A stretch of DNA of 64,000 nt from Oceanirhabdus seepicola (GCF_023684385.1 NZ_JAGSOJ010000002.1:930001-994000), one strand, 5' to 3'; counted from the stretch's first letter, positions 40,399-52,909 are shown. The notes: generated from the sequence alone by a model not told the origin. Program-made: numbers and translations.

Positions 40399-40722
40399 AT
40401 GAATGATTATAATAGTAAATTAAAGAGTGAAGAGATGGATTTTTTGTTTAAAGTGATCTTATCTTTAGAGACACTGGAGGAGTGCTATAGCTTTTTTGAA
40501 GATATTTGCACTGTAAATGAAATTAATGCTATGAAGCAAAGATTGCATGTTGCAAAATTATTGATGGAAAGGCGTACATATTTGGATATCGCTGCTACTA
40601 CAGGAGCAAGTACGGCTACTATCAGTAGGGTAAACAGAGCTTTAAACTATGGTACTAAGGGCTACAAGACATTATTCGAAAGAGTAAGTGAAAGTGAAAA
40701 AAGTAAAAAAGAAGAAATTTAA
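40399..40722 (+). CDS. YerC/YecD family TrpR-like DNA-binding protein
   Basis: A 107-residue protein with a TrpR-type helix-turn-helix (about 32-85: LEECYSFFEDICTVNEINAMKQRL, then YLDIAATTGASTATISRVNRAL). The family is small, cytosolic and of unknown target in most Firmicutes. In Bacillus, yerC lies next to pcrB-pcrA-ligA, and pcrA-ligA follow here too, but tnaA on the opposite strand lies between them. RBS GGGGTG. Confidence 0.9.
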   Translation: MNDYNSKLKSEEMDFLFKVILSLETLEECYSFFEDICTVNEINAMKQRLHVAKLLMERRTYLDIAATTGASTATISRVNRALNYGTKGYKTLFERVSESEKSKKEEI

Positions 40723-40748
40723 AGAACTCCCGTAAGGGAGTTCTATTT
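40723..40748. terminator. Bidirectional terminator between yerC and tnaA
   Basis: 9-bp stem AGAACTCCC / GGGAGTTCT with GTAA loop (40723-40744) and ATTTTTATT on the right. It serves convergent genes. Confidence 0.85.
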
Positions 40749-42128
40749 TTATTCAATCGGTTTAAGTCTTGCAGTAAAGTGTCTTAAGATTTTTGGTTCA
40801 TAAGTAAAGTCTAATCCTTTTAGAGTGTGAGCTCTATCTTTAATTTTTATAAGAGATTCAGCAATAATATCCATATGAGCTTGAGTATAAACTCTTCTAG
40901 GAATAGTTAATCTTAAAAGTTCTAATGGGGATTCTACTTGTTCTCCTGTCTCTGGATCTCTACCTAGTAAGAATGATCCAATCTCAACACCTCTAACTCC
41001 AGACTCAATATATAATTCATTTGCTAAAGCTTGAGCTGGAAATTGATCTGCTGGTATATGTGGAAGTATCTTTTTGGCATCAACGAAAACTGCATGACCA
41101 CCAGTTGGCCACTGTATAGGGATGCCACCATCCATTAATTTTCTTCCGAGATATTCAACTTGACCAATTCTATATTCTAAGTAATCCTCATCTACACCTT
41201 CTCTAAGTCCTCTTGCAACACATTCCATATCTCTTCCAGAAAGACCGCCATAAGTAACGAAGCCTTCCATAGGTACAACTCTTGAACGAACAGCTCTGAA
41301 TAATTCCTCATCTTCCTTGATTCCAACGATACCACCCATGTTTACAATAGCATCTTTCTTAGCACTCATTGTGAAAGCATCTCCATAAGAGAAAGTTTCG
41401 CGTACTATTTCAATAATACTTTTATCTTCATATCCTTTTTCTCTTTTCTTGATGAAATATGCGTTTTCTGCAAATCTCGCAGAATCAATAACAATCCTCA
41501 ATCCATATTTATCGGCGATGGTTCTAACACCGCGGATATTTTCCATAGAAACAGGTTGTCCTCCAGAACTATTGCAAGTAATTGTAACAATTATAAATGC
41601 AATATTTTCTGCACCTTTTTCCTGAATAAAGCTCTCCATTTGTTTAAGATCGAAATTACCTTTCCAATCATAATATTCACCAGTGTTAAATGCTTTTTTG
41701 GTTACGAAGTTCATAGCTCTTCCGCCACTAATTTCAACGTGAGCTTTAGTTGTATCAAAATGCATGTTAGAAAGTACATATTGTCCTTTTTTTTCAATCA
41801 GGCAAGGAAATAATACTTGTTCAGCTCCTCTTCCTTGATGAGTAGGTATCATTAAAGGGTACCCAATTATATCTTTAACTGAAGCTTCTAAGTTATAAAA
41901 ATTCTTGCTTCCGGCATATGATTCATCTCCAAGCATAAGACCGGCCCATTGATTATCACTCATAGCACCGGTTCCACTGTCGGTTAATAAGTCTATATAT
42001 ACTTCTTCAGATTTAAGGGCGAATGGGTTATAGCCTGCTTTTTTTAATGCTTCTAGTCTCTCTTCATGAGAAATTATTTTCATTGGCTCTACCATTTTGA
42101 TTCTAAAAGGTTCTGCAACGTATTTCAT
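40749..42128 (-). CDS. tnaA: Tryptophanase
   Basis: A 459-residue PLP-dependent beta-eliminating lyase. PLP is bound by the Lys in MSAKKDA. Residues that separate tryptophanase from tyrosine phenol-lyase favour tryptophanase: [19 protein letters not shown] (Val-Glu in place of Met-Glu-Arg), FDTTKAHVE with Asp, and RHFTARL with His near the C-terminus. It splits tryptophan into indole, pyruvate and ammonia and fits amino-acid fermentation. The gene has GGAGGAAC before its ATG, is alone and is divergent from pcrA. No tnaC-like leader peptide is seen in its upstream region. Confidence 0.9.
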   Translation of the reverse strand: MKYVAEPFRIKMVEPMKIISHEERLEALKKAGYNPFALKSEEVYIDLLTDSGTGAMSDNQWAGLMLGDESYAGSKNFYNLEASVKDIIGYPLMIPTHQGRGAEQVLFPCLIEKKGQYVLSNMHFDTTKAHVEISGGRAMNFVTKKAFNTGEYYDWKGNFDLKQMESFIQEKGAENIAFIIVTITCNSSGGQPVSMENIRGVRTIADKYGLRIVIDSARFAENAYFIKKREKGYEDKSIIEIVRETFSYGDAFTMSAKKDAIVNMGGIVGIKEDEELFRAVRSRVVPMEGFVTYGGLSGRDMECVARGLREGVDEDYLEYRIGQVEYLGRKLMDGGIPIQWPTGGHAVFVDAKKILPHIPADQFPAQALANELYIESGVRGVEIGSFLLGRDPETGEQVESPLELLRLTIPRRVYTQAHMDIIAESLIKIKDRAHTLKGLDFTYEPKILRHFTARLKPIE

Positions 42129-42441
42129 ATTTGTTCCTCCTTGTAAAAATAATACTATTAAGAATATTTAGAAAATTTAATATATTTAATGTATTCAATA
42201 AAATATCCTTAATTCCTTCTAAGGTTGAAAGGAATATATTGGAAAATTAACAATGTGGATTAATAATTTGAATTTATATATTATAAAGAGGTAAAGAATT
42301 AAATTTAGAACTAATGTTCTGTATGATGGTTAAAATATATATTTTTGTGGTATAATTATAGGTATTGGAAAGTTGGAATATATAATTTTAATTTTAAAGT
42401 GTAAATTGTTATGATTTAAAGAAATTTAGGAGGGGTTCAAT
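42129..42441. other. Divergent intergenic region between tnaA and pcrA
   Basis: 313 bp with promoters for both genes expected. A TATAAT near 42351 (plus strand) may serve pcrA. A TTCCTT..AAGGAA stem lies near 42213-42233. No riboswitch or leader peptide is recognised. Confidence 0.4.
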
Positions 42442-46679
<4,238 letters not shown>

Positions 46680-46680
46680 C

Positions 46681-46703
46681 AAAGAATAGAGAATAAAGAA
46701 CCA
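46681..46703. repeat. AAGAATA-type heptamer repeat after ligA
   Basis: A run of AAAGAATAGAGAATAAAGAA just after the ligA stop belongs to the same repeat family as 12721-12790 and 13741-13992. A second short piece (ACAAAGAACAAAGG) lies at about 46997-47010. Confidence 0.5.
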
Positions 46704-46753
46704 ATATTGAAGATATCCTTTATTCTTCAGAATATCTTAATTACATATTTTAT

Positions 46754-46789
46754 AGCTGCTGGTATAATATTAATATCGGCAGCTTTTTT
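46754..46789 (+). terminator. Terminator downstream of ligA
   Basis: Stem AGCTGC / GCAGCT (46754-46759 with 46779-46784), extendable through TAT/ATA, followed by T residues to 46789. Confidence 0.75.
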
Positions 46790-47119
46790 ATATAGTAAAG
46801 AGAGTAAGTGTATAGAAAGGCGGTGAACTTTAGTGAGAGGTTGGTACTTAAAATGTATCTTCTCACTAAATATAGAAGATGAGTATAAAGAGTGAAGTGA
46901 TAATTCTTTTGAAATGTTATTAAGGCATTTAAGGGTAAAGGTAACCCAGCTATAGTTAAAAAGATATTGGAAGCTAAACTTATGAAGTAACTTTTATGTA
47001 CAAAGAACAAAGGATGAGGATTTTCTTTGCTCTTTTGAAAAAATATGAAGTTATTTGTCTAAGTGGTTAATTTTGTTTGTTTTCTTAATATTTTAAATAC
47101 ACTTTCTTTTAAAAAAAGC
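46790..47119. other. Decayed region between ligA and tRNA cluster
   Basis: It holds the gatB tail relic (46916-46990). It also holds a 20-codon frame (46833-46895, GTG start behind AAGGCGGTG) that is probably chance or another relic, and a heptamer repeat. The rest is AT-rich without signals. Confidence 0.5.
46916..46990 (+). pseudogene. gatB: C-terminal relic of gatB (Asp/Glu-tRNA amidotransferase B)
   Basis: A 24-codon frame plus stop reading VIKAFKGKGNPAIVKKILEA.. matches the extreme C-terminal tail of GatB (typically VMKATKGKANPxxVxKLL). No other part of gatB, and no gatA or gatC, is present. In many clostridia, gatC-gatA-gatB follow pcrA-ligA directly, so this is best read as the scar of a deletion that removed the operon here. 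The match is short; the position strengthens it. Confidence 0.65.
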
Positions 47120-47148
47120 TTGAAATTTGTTTTTTGATGTGATATATT
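47120..47148 (+). promoter_or_regulatory. Promoter of tRNA cluster unit 1
   Basis: TTGAAA (47120-47125), 17 bp, TATATT (47143-47148), with the tRNA starting 15 bp later. The same boxes recur at 47676 and 47699 in unit 2. Confidence 0.75.
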
Positions 47149-47162
47149 ATTAAATGTACCAA

Positions 47163-47237
47163 GGCCCATTGGTCAAGCGGTTAAGACACCGCCCTTTCAC
47201 GGCGGTAACAGGGGTTCGATTCCCCTATGGGTCACCA
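47163..47237 (+). tRNA. tRNA-Glu(TTC), unit 1
   Basis: 75 nt with a GGCCCAT acceptor strand, anticodon loop CTTTCAC (anticodon TTC), T-loop GGTTCGATTCC and encoded CCA. Confidence 0.96.
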
Positions 47238-47242
47238 AATGT

Positions 47243-47318
47243 GGGAGCATAGCTCAGCTGGGAGAGCACCTGCCTTACAAGCAGGGGGTCACAGGTTCGA
47301 ACCCTGTTGTTCCCACCA
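47243..47318 (+). tRNA. tRNA-Val(TAC), unit 1
   Basis: 76 nt with GGGAGCA acceptor strand, anticodon loop CTTACAA (TAC), GGTTCGAACC T-arm and encoded CCA. Its acceptor 3' strand TGTTCCC contains a G-T pair. Confidence 0.95.
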
Positions 47319-47337
47319 CATTATAATAAAACAATAT

Positions 47338-47414
47338 GGCCCAGTGGCTCAGTTGGTTAGAGTGCCGGCCTGTCACGCCGGAGGTCGAGGGTTCGAATCC
47401 CTTCTGGGTCGCCA
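47338..47414 (+). tRNA. tRNA-Asp(GTC), unit 1
   Basis: 77 nt with GGCCCAG/CTGGGTC acceptor, anticodon loop CTGTCAC (GTC), T-loop GGTTCGAATCC and CCA. Confidence 0.96.
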
Positions 47415-47423
47415 TACATGCTT

Positions 47424-47499
47424 GCTGGCATGGCTCAATTGGTAGAGCAGCTGACTTGTAATCAGCAGGTTGTAGGTTCAAGTCCTATTGCCAGCTCCA
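47424..47499 (+). tRNA. tRNA-Thr(TGT), unit 1
   Basis: 76 nt with GCTGGCA/TGCCAGC acceptor, anticodon loop CTTGTAA (TGT) and encoded CCA. Confidence 0.96.
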
Positions 47500-47500
47500 T

Positions 47501-47531
47501 AAAAAACACGATATTTATATCGTGTTTTTTT
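47501..47531 (+). terminator. Terminator of tRNA cluster unit 1
   Basis: Stem AACACGATAT / ATATCGTGTT flanked by A and T runs. The unit 2 counterpart has AACCACGATAT / ATATCGTGGTT, so pairing has been kept despite change. Confidence 0.9.
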
Positions 47532-47556
47532 ATTTTGTCCTCAATTTTCTTTCTAT

Positions 47557-47619
47557 TCATTCTTTATTTTCTCTTTTAAGATTTAACCGTTCTTCAAACA
47601 TTATAAGAAGATAGCAAAA
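47557..47619 (-). pseudogene. C-terminal relic of a copy of the 468-residue unknown gene
   Basis: Read on the minus strand, the last 20 codons FCYLLIMFEERLNLKRENKE plus stop match the C-terminus of the intact gene at 48292-49698 (LFYLFIMLEKHLDIKREDKE plus stop), 11 of 20 identical and most others conservative. It lies at the same distance from its tRNA terminator as the intact gene does from the second. It is the leftover of the duplication that copied the tRNA cluster plus the 3' end of this gene. Confidence 0.8.
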
Positions 47620-47675
47620 AGATTAATTTTGTTTATTTTCTTAATGTTTTAAATATATTTTCTTTTAAAAAAAGC

Positions 47676-47704
47676 TTGAAACCTGTTTTTTGATATGATA
47701 TATT
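47676..47704 (+). promoter_or_regulatory. Promoter of tRNA cluster unit 2
   Basis: TTGAAA (47676-47681), 17 bp, TATATT (47699-47704), the duplicate of the unit 1 promoter. Confidence 0.75.
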
Positions 47705-47718
47705 ATTAAATGTAGCAA

Positions 47719-47793
47719 GGCCCATTGGTCAAGCGGTTAAGACACCGCCCTTTCACGGCGGTAACAGGGGTTCGATTCCCCTATGGGTCACCA
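47719..47793 (+). tRNA. tRNA-Glu(TTC), unit 2
   Basis: Identical to the unit 1 copy, including CCA. Confidence 0.96.
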
Positions 47794-47798
47794 AATAT

Positions 47799-47874
47799 GG
47801 GAGCATAGCTCAGCTGGGAGAGCACCTGCCTTACAAGCAGGGGGTCACAGGTTCGAACCCTGTTGTTCCCACCA
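47799..47874 (+). tRNA. tRNA-Val(TAC), unit 2
   Basis: Identical to the unit 1 copy, including CCA. Confidence 0.95.
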
Positions 47875-47893
47875 CATTATAATAAAACAATAT

Positions 47894-47970
47894 GGCCCAG
47901 TGGCTCAGTTGGTTAGAGTGCCGGCCTGTCACGCCGGAGGTCGAGGGTTCGAATCCCTTCTGGGTCGCCA
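47894..47970 (+). tRNA. tRNA-Asp(GTC), unit 2
   Basis: Identical to the unit 1 copy, including CCA. It is followed by the 177-bp insertion. Confidence 0.96.
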
Positions 47971-48027
47971 TTTAATTTTAAACATTGAAGATGATGAAGA
48001 ATAACAAAAATCTTGTCATGAAAATTG

Positions 48028-48151
48028 TTTTAGGCTTTGAAAAGCTTCAGGGTCGAGGAACAAGGTGAACGAGCAGCGGAATGTACACGGGTACTTGAGC
48101 AGCACAGAGAACCGAAGTGACGAAGAAATTGGAGTTTTTCAAAGTCTAAAA
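48028..48151. repeat. Structured repeat, copy A, upstream of tRNA-Thr
   Basis: 124 bp bounded by inverted arms TTTTAGGCTTTGAAAA (48028-48043) and TTTTCAAAGTCTAAAA (48136-48151), one mismatch. The core from GGTCGAGG (48051) to GGAGTTT (48137) is about two thirds identical and nearly colinear with copy B at 53956-54044. An internal GTAC..GTAC hairpin is common to both. Copy B has a different outer arm sequence that still pairs. It ends 5 bp before tRNA-Thr copy 2. It is a candidate MITE-like element or structured RNA. Confidence 0.65.
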
Positions 48152-48156
48152 CACAT

Positions 48157-48232
48157 GCTGGCATGGCTCAATTGGTAGAGCAGCTGACTTGTAATCAGCA
48201 GGTTGTAGGTTCAAGTCCTATTGCCAGCTCCA
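48157..48232 (+). tRNA. tRNA-Thr(TGT), unit 2
   Basis: Identical to the unit 1 copy, including CCA, but shifted by the insertion and possibly separated from the cluster transcript. Confidence 0.96.
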
Positions 48233-48233
48233 T

Positions 48234-48267
48234 AAAAACCACGATATTATATATCGTGGTTTTTTTA
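48234..48267. terminator. Terminator of tRNA cluster unit 2
   Basis: Stem AAAAACCACGATAT / ATATCGTGGTTTTT followed by T residues. It could also end the convergent gene at 48292. Confidence 0.9.
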
Positions 48268-48291
48268 TTTTATCTTCAATTTTTCTTCTAT

Positions 48292-49698
48292 TCATTCTTT
48301 ATCTTCTCTTTTAATATCTAGGTGTTTTTCAAGCATTATAAAAAGATAGAAAAGATGCATATTCTTTGTGCTGTCAAAGGATGTCTTACTCTGTTTGAAC
48401 ATATCTTTTTTCTTAACGTATGTGATCTTCTTCGCGAATATTGATGCTAGTTCTAGTGTTTTAGGGGTTCCGATGGATGGTAACTTAAAGTGCTGTTCAT
48501 CCAAAAGGTCTTCAGATTTACTTGAAAAATTCATATAACGCTCAGGATCATCAAGACTTGGAGAATCAGGCCAACTGAGAATTATTCCGGAGTTTACAAC
48601 ACTGTTTTTGTAGAGTCCTACGCACATTCGGTTAATGTCATCATCATCTTGATTGTGTATAGCTGATATATAAGTCATTATGAAGTAAAGTATAATCTCA
48701 TTTGATGAATAACTTATTTCTTTACTATCAGAATCTTTGAAAAGGTTCTGAACATCGCTGTTATAATGTCTGCTCAATTTAGTAAATAATTTTTCGGAAT
48801 CATCCTTATACTTTGTTATGCTTGTGTTCTTAAACATAAGATAATAGTTCAAGAATAACATAAGGTCAACATCTAATTTTTTGCCTGAGGTAGATTGGGA
48901 ATACTCATCGTGACTATCTCTTAGAAGATCATTCAAATCCATAAGTAACGTCTTAACTTCAAATTCTCTGCTATAAATATAGAAGATATTTAATGCTAAG
49001 CATAATTTAACTATTTCGCTATAAGGAAGTGAATAAAGCTCCTCTCTGTGTGTCATGAACATCTTTAAAATATCATAAGCGAATAATTTAAAAGATTTAC
49101 CTTCATCTTCTTCAAGTGAGAGTGAGCATTTATAATATGCGCACATCATGAAAGCTTGGTGAGAAAATTTGAAATTCTTTGCCTTATCCTCGAATTTGTA
49201 ATCACCCATAAGAGGATCAGCTACATCTAGCATGTTTACAAATAGTCCTTCTTGATTCCGTAAATGATTCCCGTAAAATTCTAGTTGTTTTTTCGCTAGT
49301 TCTGTGTATATCTGAGCTAGTTTATACTTGGAGTTTTTTATGTTCTCAAATTGTTTATAATACTCGCTTAACTCTAAAAGTGACAGCGTTAAGAAAGCGT
49401 TACTTGGGATATCAACTTCTTTCTTAAATTTGCTCTCATTCCATAACATTTTATCATGCTTAAATGTTATTTTAGGGCTCGCTTTTTTGTACAAGCAGAG
49501 CAGTGGATAAAAGCTAGATTTTGTGTTATTATCAAAATTAGGTATGTTCTTAATAAATTCCTTGTAGGAAATTTGAATACCACATTTTGAATTTAAAGCT
49601 AGTGTTTTTATTGTCTCTTTTGAGAGATGGAATATCTGGGTTTTAATATTGTCTAAAGTAAGAGAATTTAATCGTAAAAAAGGTCCTATATATTTCAA
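48292..49698 (-). CDS. Conserved-looking protein of unknown function, 468 residues
   Basis: I do not recognise the family. The protein is soluble-looking and mostly helical, without signal peptide or membrane segments, and rich in Lys, Ser, Tyr and Phe. Its regular helix pairs around 110-290 recall alpha/alpha-barrel or repeat proteins, but no catalytic motif is seen. The TTG start at 49698 follows GGTGGTG. It is convergent with the tRNA cluster and divergent from the HypE-like gene. A relic of its C-terminus at 47557-47619 shows that a second copy of the 3' end once existed. Confidence 0.75.
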   Translation of the reverse strand: MKYIGPFLRLNSLTLDNIKTQIFHLSKETIKTLALNSKCGIQISYKEFIKNIPNFDNNTKSSFYPLLCLYKKASPKITFKHDKMLWNESKFKKEVDIPSNAFLTLSLLELSEYYKQFENIKNSKYKLAQIYTELAKKQLEFYGNHLRNQEGLFVNMLDVADPLMGDYKFEDKAKNFKFSHQAFMMCAYYKCSLSLEEDEGKSFKLFAYDILKMFMTHREELYSLPYSEIVKLCLALNIFYIYSREFEVKTLLMDLNDLLRDSHDEYSQSTSGKKLDVDLMLFLNYYLMFKNTSITKYKDDSEKLFTKLSRHYNSDVQNLFKDSDSKEISYSSNEIILYFIMTYISAIHNQDDDDINRMCVGLYKNSVVNSGIILSWPDSPSLDDPERYMNFSSKSEDLLDEQHFKLPSIGTPKTLELASIFAKKITYVKKKDMFKQSKTSFDSTKNMHLFYLFIMLEKHLDIKREDKE

Positions 49699-49793
49699 AA
49701 ATTACACCACCATATAATAATCCTTATAAGAATAATATGAAAGATAAAACAAAAAAGTGCTTGTCCACACAAAAAAAACGGAGGAAATTTAAT

Positions 49794-50774
49794 ATGAAAG
49801 AGGGAAAACTGAATTGGGATGACCTTACGGAGCTCATTTCTCAGAATAGAGGGTATCAAAGAGATGAGGTGAGAGTTAAAAGTGGAGTAGGTGAAGATTG
49901 TACAGTTATAACTTTTGGAGATGAAGAATGTGTCTTGTCAACTGACCCAATAACCGGGGCTGAAGAGGGAATAGGGAAGATTGCTTTTAATATAAATATG
50001 AATGATATAGCATCAAGTGGTGCAGAGCCAGTTGGGATTTTGGTAACAATATTGGCTCCTGTAGGAACAAGCTATGAGAAAATAATAAAAGTTATGAATG
50101 AAATACATACTGAAGCAGTTGAGCATAAGGTTGAGATTATTGGTGGTCATACTGAAATAACATCAGCTGTAAATAGAATGGTGGTATCTTGTACAGCTAT
50201 TGGGAAAAATAAAAAAGGTGATTCTGTCGCGACTAAAGGATGTGAACTTGGGGATTCTATAGTTGTAACAAAAGAGCTTTGTCTTGAAGGAACAGCTATA
50301 CTTGCTTTTGACTATAAAGAAAAAATAGATGGTGTTATTCATGAGGATAAAATAAAAGAAGCTCAGGGTTATGCGGATAAGTTAAGTGTTCTTAGAGAAG
50401 GGCGTATTGCAATGGAATTTGGAGTGAGCTCGATGCATGATATAACTGAAGGTGGATTACTTGGAGCCCTATGGGAAGTTATAGAGGCAGCTGGAAAAGG
50501 TTTCAGAGTGAACAGGGAGAGCCTTCCTATAACTGATGTTACAGCAGAGTTCTGTGAAATTTTTAAGGTTGATCCTCTGAAGTTTATCTCTTCAGGTAGC
50601 ATGCTTATAACATGTAAAGATGGAGAAGGGCTAATAGAACGCTTGAAAGAGAATGGAATTAAGGGAACGATAATTGGTAAAGTAACTGGAGAAAATGGTA
50701 TACTTGTTGATAATGAAAAAGAGATTATTGTTGAAGCTCCAGAGAGCGATGAACTTTTCAAAATTGAAGTATAA
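49794..50774 (+). CDS. AIR synthase/HypE-like ATP-binding protein
   Basis: A 326-residue protein of the PurM/HypE/ThiL/SelD superfamily. It has an N-terminal GVGEDCTVITFGDEECVLSTDPITG (metal/ATP-binding Asp residues), NMNDIASSGAEPVGILVTI, GGHTEITSAVNR, and C-terminal MHDITEGGLLGALWEV. It lacks the CGGxC/U redox loop of SelD and the C-terminal Cys of true HypE, so a free-standing AIR-synthase-like enzyme is the safest call. The ATG at 49794 follows GGAGGAAA; the in-frame ATG at 49737 has no ribosome site. No hydrogenase genes are nearby. Confidence 0.85.
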   Translation: MKEGKLNWDDLTELISQNRGYQRDEVRVKSGVGEDCTVITFGDEECVLSTDPITGAEEGIGKIAFNINMNDIASSGAEPVGILVTILAPVGTSYEKIIKVMNEIHTEAVEHKVEIIGGHTEITSAVNRMVVSCTAIGKNKKGDSVATKGCELGDSIVVTKELCLEGTAILAFDYKEKIDGVIHEDKIKEAQGYADKLSVLREGRIAMEFGVSSMHDITEGGLLGALWEVIEAAGKGFRVNRESLPITDVTAEFCEIFKVDPLKFISSGSMLITCKDGEGLIERLKENGIKGTIIGKVTGENGILVDNEKEIIVEAPESDELFKIEV

Positions 50775-50904
50775 AGATATAGGTAAAATATTATAAACAG
50801 AATGAAATTTTGTAAACATCTTCATCATAAACATTTTTGATACATTAGCTATTTGAGATGAATATGTAACAAAAATTAAATCATTCTATATAGGAGGAAA
50901 AGAT

Positions 50905-51612
50905 ATGAGAAAAGATAGAAAAAATAGTGAAATAAGAGAGGTAAGTATCCAAACAGATTATACAAAACATGCTCAAGGGTCAGTATTAATAGCCTTTGGA
51001 GAGACAAAAGTATTGTGTACAGCTATGATTGAAGATAAGGTTCCACCGTTTTTAAAAGGAAGTGGAGAAGGGTGGATAACTTGTGAATATAGAATGTTAC
51101 CGAGTTCAACTATTACAAGAAAGTTTAGAGCTTCATCAAAAGGAAAAATAGATGGAAGAACAATGGAAATCCAGAGATTGATAGGGAGATCCCTTAGGTC
51201 CGTAGTGGACTTATCCGCTTTAGGTGAGAGAACTATATGGATTGATTGTGATGTTTTACAAGCAGATGGAGGTACTAGAACAACATCGATTAATGGGGCG
51301 TACATAGCATTATGTCATGCAGTAAATAAATTAATAAAAGATGGAAATCTTAAAAAATCACCAATAAATGGGCAGGTAGCAGCGATTAGTGTTGGTATAG
51401 TTGATGGTGAAGCATTAAGTGATTTATGTTATGAAGAGGATAGCAGCGCTACAGTTGATATGAACCTTGTAATGACTTCTAAAGGTGAATTTATAGAAAT
51501 TCAAGGAACTGGTGAAGAAAGACCATTTACAAAAGATGAACTTAGTCAGTTGTTAAGTGTTGGTGAAGATAGTATTAATGATATTATAAAAATTCAGAAG
51601 GAATACATATAG
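50905..51612 (+). CDS. rph: Ribonuclease PH
   Basis: A 235-residue phosphorolytic 3'-5' exoribonuclease that trims tRNA 3' ends. Landmarks are [70 protein letters not shown] and [15 protein letters not shown]. It forms a hexameric ring in the cytosol. RBS AGGAGG. It starts the rph-rdgB-yfcE operon, the usual clostridial arrangement, just upstream of a tRNA cluster. Confidence 0.96.
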   Translation: MRKDRKNSEIREVSIQTDYTKHAQGSVLIAFGETKVLCTAMIEDKVPPFLKGSGEGWITCEYRMLPSSTITRKFRASSKGKIDGRTMEIQRLIGRSLRSVVDLSALGERTIWIDCDVLQADGGTRTTSINGAYIALCHAVNKLIKDGNLKKSPINGQVAAISVGIVDGEALSDLCYEEDSSATVDMNLVMTSKGEFIEIQGTGEERPFTKDELSQLLSVGEDSINDIIKIQKEYI

Positions 51613-51623
51613 GTGGGGAAATT

Positions 51624-52223
51624 ATGAAAAGATTGATTGTGGCAAGTAATAATGCGCACAAAATAGTGGAGATAAAGGCTATTCTAAGCAAATTTTTATT
51701 TGAAGTGGTTTCGATGAAGGAAGCAGGAATAGATATTGATATAGTAGAAGATGGAGATACATTCATAGATAATGCGGTGATAAAAGCGAAGGCTATCAAG
51801 GAAATATTCAAAGATGACTTTGTTTTATCTGATGATTCGGGGTTAATGGTAGACACTCTTGATGGGGCACCAGGAGTTTTCTCGGCAAGATATGCAGGAG
51901 AACATGGTGATTCAGACAAGAATAATGAGAAACTATTAAGAGAAATGAAGGGTGTTCCTCAAAAAGATAGAGGTGCACAGTTTGTGTGTGCTATGTGTTT
52001 TATTGATGATAAAGGTGAGATTATAAATGTTCAAGGTGAAATAAGAGGAAGAATTATAGAAGACTACAGGGGTGGTAGTGGATTTGGGTATGATCCATTA
52101 TTCTTTGTTCCTGACAAAGGTATGACATTTGCGGAGATGGGAGCTGAAGAGAAAAATAGTTTAAGTCACAGAAGTAGAGCTCTTGAGAAACTTTCAAATG
52201 TTCTTATGGAGAAGAAAAAATGA
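51624..52223 (+). CDS. rdgB: XTP/dITP diphosphatase (Ham1/RdgB)
   Basis: A 199-residue nucleotide-pool sanitizer that hydrolyses ITP, dITP and XTP. It has an N-terminal VASNNAHKIVEIKAIL, LSDDSGLMVDTLDGAPGVFSARYAGEHG (metal-binding Asp), GFGYDPLF and C-terminal LSHRSRAL. The ATG follows AGGTGGGG 11 bp after rph. It overlaps the next gene by 4 bp (ATGA). Confidence 0.95.
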   Translation: MKRLIVASNNAHKIVEIKAILSKFLFEVVSMKEAGIDIDIVEDGDTFIDNAVIKAKAIKEIFKDDFVLSDDSGLMVDTLDGAPGVFSARYAGEHGDSDKNNEKLLREMKGVPQKDRGAQFVCAMCFIDDKGEIINVQGEIRGRIIEDYRGGSGFGYDPLFFVPDKGMTFAEMGAEEKNSLSHRSRALEKLSNVLMEKKK

Positions 52224-52690
52224 AAATAGCTGTGTTGAGTGACACTCATGGTAATAAGTCGATGATGAGCCGTGCTGTGGAAAAAATTCAACATTGTGAT
52301 GTGGTAATTCACCTTGGAGATAATGATAGGGATGTAGAATATTTAAGAAGATATATAGAACTTCCGTTTCATGTGGTGAGAGGAAACTGTGATTTTGGAT
52401 CTAAGGCACCAAATGAATTACTTCAGCATGTTGGGGGTAAAAAGATTTTAATGACCCATGGACATAAATACAATGTGAAATACAGTCTTATGAGGCTCAT
52501 ATACAGAGGGGAAGAAGCAGATGCCGATATAATACTCTTTGGTCACACTCATGCTCCTATGAAGGAGTATAATCAAAATACATTAATAATGAATCCGGGG
52601 AGCGTAGGAAATCCAAGGATGGGTCCAGCAACTATTGGATTAATTGAAATTAAAGGTGAAGTTATTCAATCTTCCATAGTTGAAATTTAA
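52220..52690 (+). CDS. YfcE/MJ0936-type metallophosphodiesterase
   Basis: A 156-residue calcineurin-like phosphoesterase. Metal motifs are SDTHGN (res 7-12), HLGDND (31-36), GNCD, THGH and GHTHAP, spread as in YfcE. It overlaps rdgB by 4 bp, so translation is coupled. YfcE enzymes hydrolyse phosphodiesters in vitro; the natural substrate is unknown. It is the last gene of the operon before a strong terminator. Confidence 0.93.
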   Translation: MKIAVLSDTHGNKSMMSRAVEKIQHCDVVIHLGDNDRDVEYLRRYIELPFHVVRGNCDFGSKAPNELLQHVGGKKILMTHGHKYNVKYSLMRLIYRGEEADADIILFGHTHAPMKEYNQNTLIMNPGSVGNPRMGPATIGLIEIKGEVIQSSIVEI

Positions 52691-52743
52691 AAAAAATATG
52701 ATATAATATATTATAATATTTCAAGTTCTGAGGGATGATTGAC

Positions 52744-52800
52744 AATTAAGAATGCTAGAAATTTTTTGGTATAGTAGCCGCTAGCATTCTTAATTTTATG
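52744..52800 (+). terminator. Terminator of rph-rdgB-yfcE
   Basis: Perfect 15-bp stem AATTAAGAATGCTAG / CTAGCATTCTTAATT (52744-52758 with 52781-52795) followed by TTT. Confidence 0.85.
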
Positions 52801-52909
52801 CTTATTTATATATGGTGTGAATAAGCGGGTTTAGACCAATATATCAAAACTCTCAAGGCTTAAAATATTAAAAAATTCCTTTTTCTCTAGATAAAATTCT
52901 TAAAAAGTG

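Larger units (their letters stand above)
47067..47622 (+). repeat. tRNA cluster duplication, unit 1 (556 bp)
   Basis: It contains the promoter, tRNA-Glu, -Val, -Asp, -Thr, a terminator and a 21-codon relic. Each landmark up to tRNA-Asp recurs exactly 556 bp later (Glu 47163/47719, Val 47243/47799, Asp 47338/47894), so the block arose by tandem duplication. Confidence 0.85.
47623..48360 (+). repeat. tRNA cluster duplication, unit 2
   Basis: The second copy of the promoter-Glu-Val-Asp-Thr-terminator block, continuing into the 3' end of the unknown gene at 48292. It differs from unit 1 by a 177-bp insertion between tRNA-Asp and tRNA-Thr that carries the structured repeat. Confidence 0.85.

Noticed and set aside
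40749..42128. Tyrosine phenol-lyase instead of tryptophanase
   Set aside because: The N-terminus is TPL-like, but the substrate-site positions ([12 protein letters not shown], the Asp in FDTT, the His in RHFTARL) match tryptophanase.
42129..42441. tnaC leader peptide or T-box upstream of tnaA
   Set aside because: No short frame with Trp and a ribosome site and no T-box consensus was found on the tnaA strand.
46833..46895. 20-codon frame with GTG start and RBS-like AAGGCGGTG after ligA
   Set aside because: Too short, no recognisable product, and it lies in a decayed region; possibly a relic.
47227..47481. Protein frames on both strands across the tRNA cluster
   Set aside because: They are translations of tRNA genes; the same applies to frames at 47783-48004 and 52887-53652.
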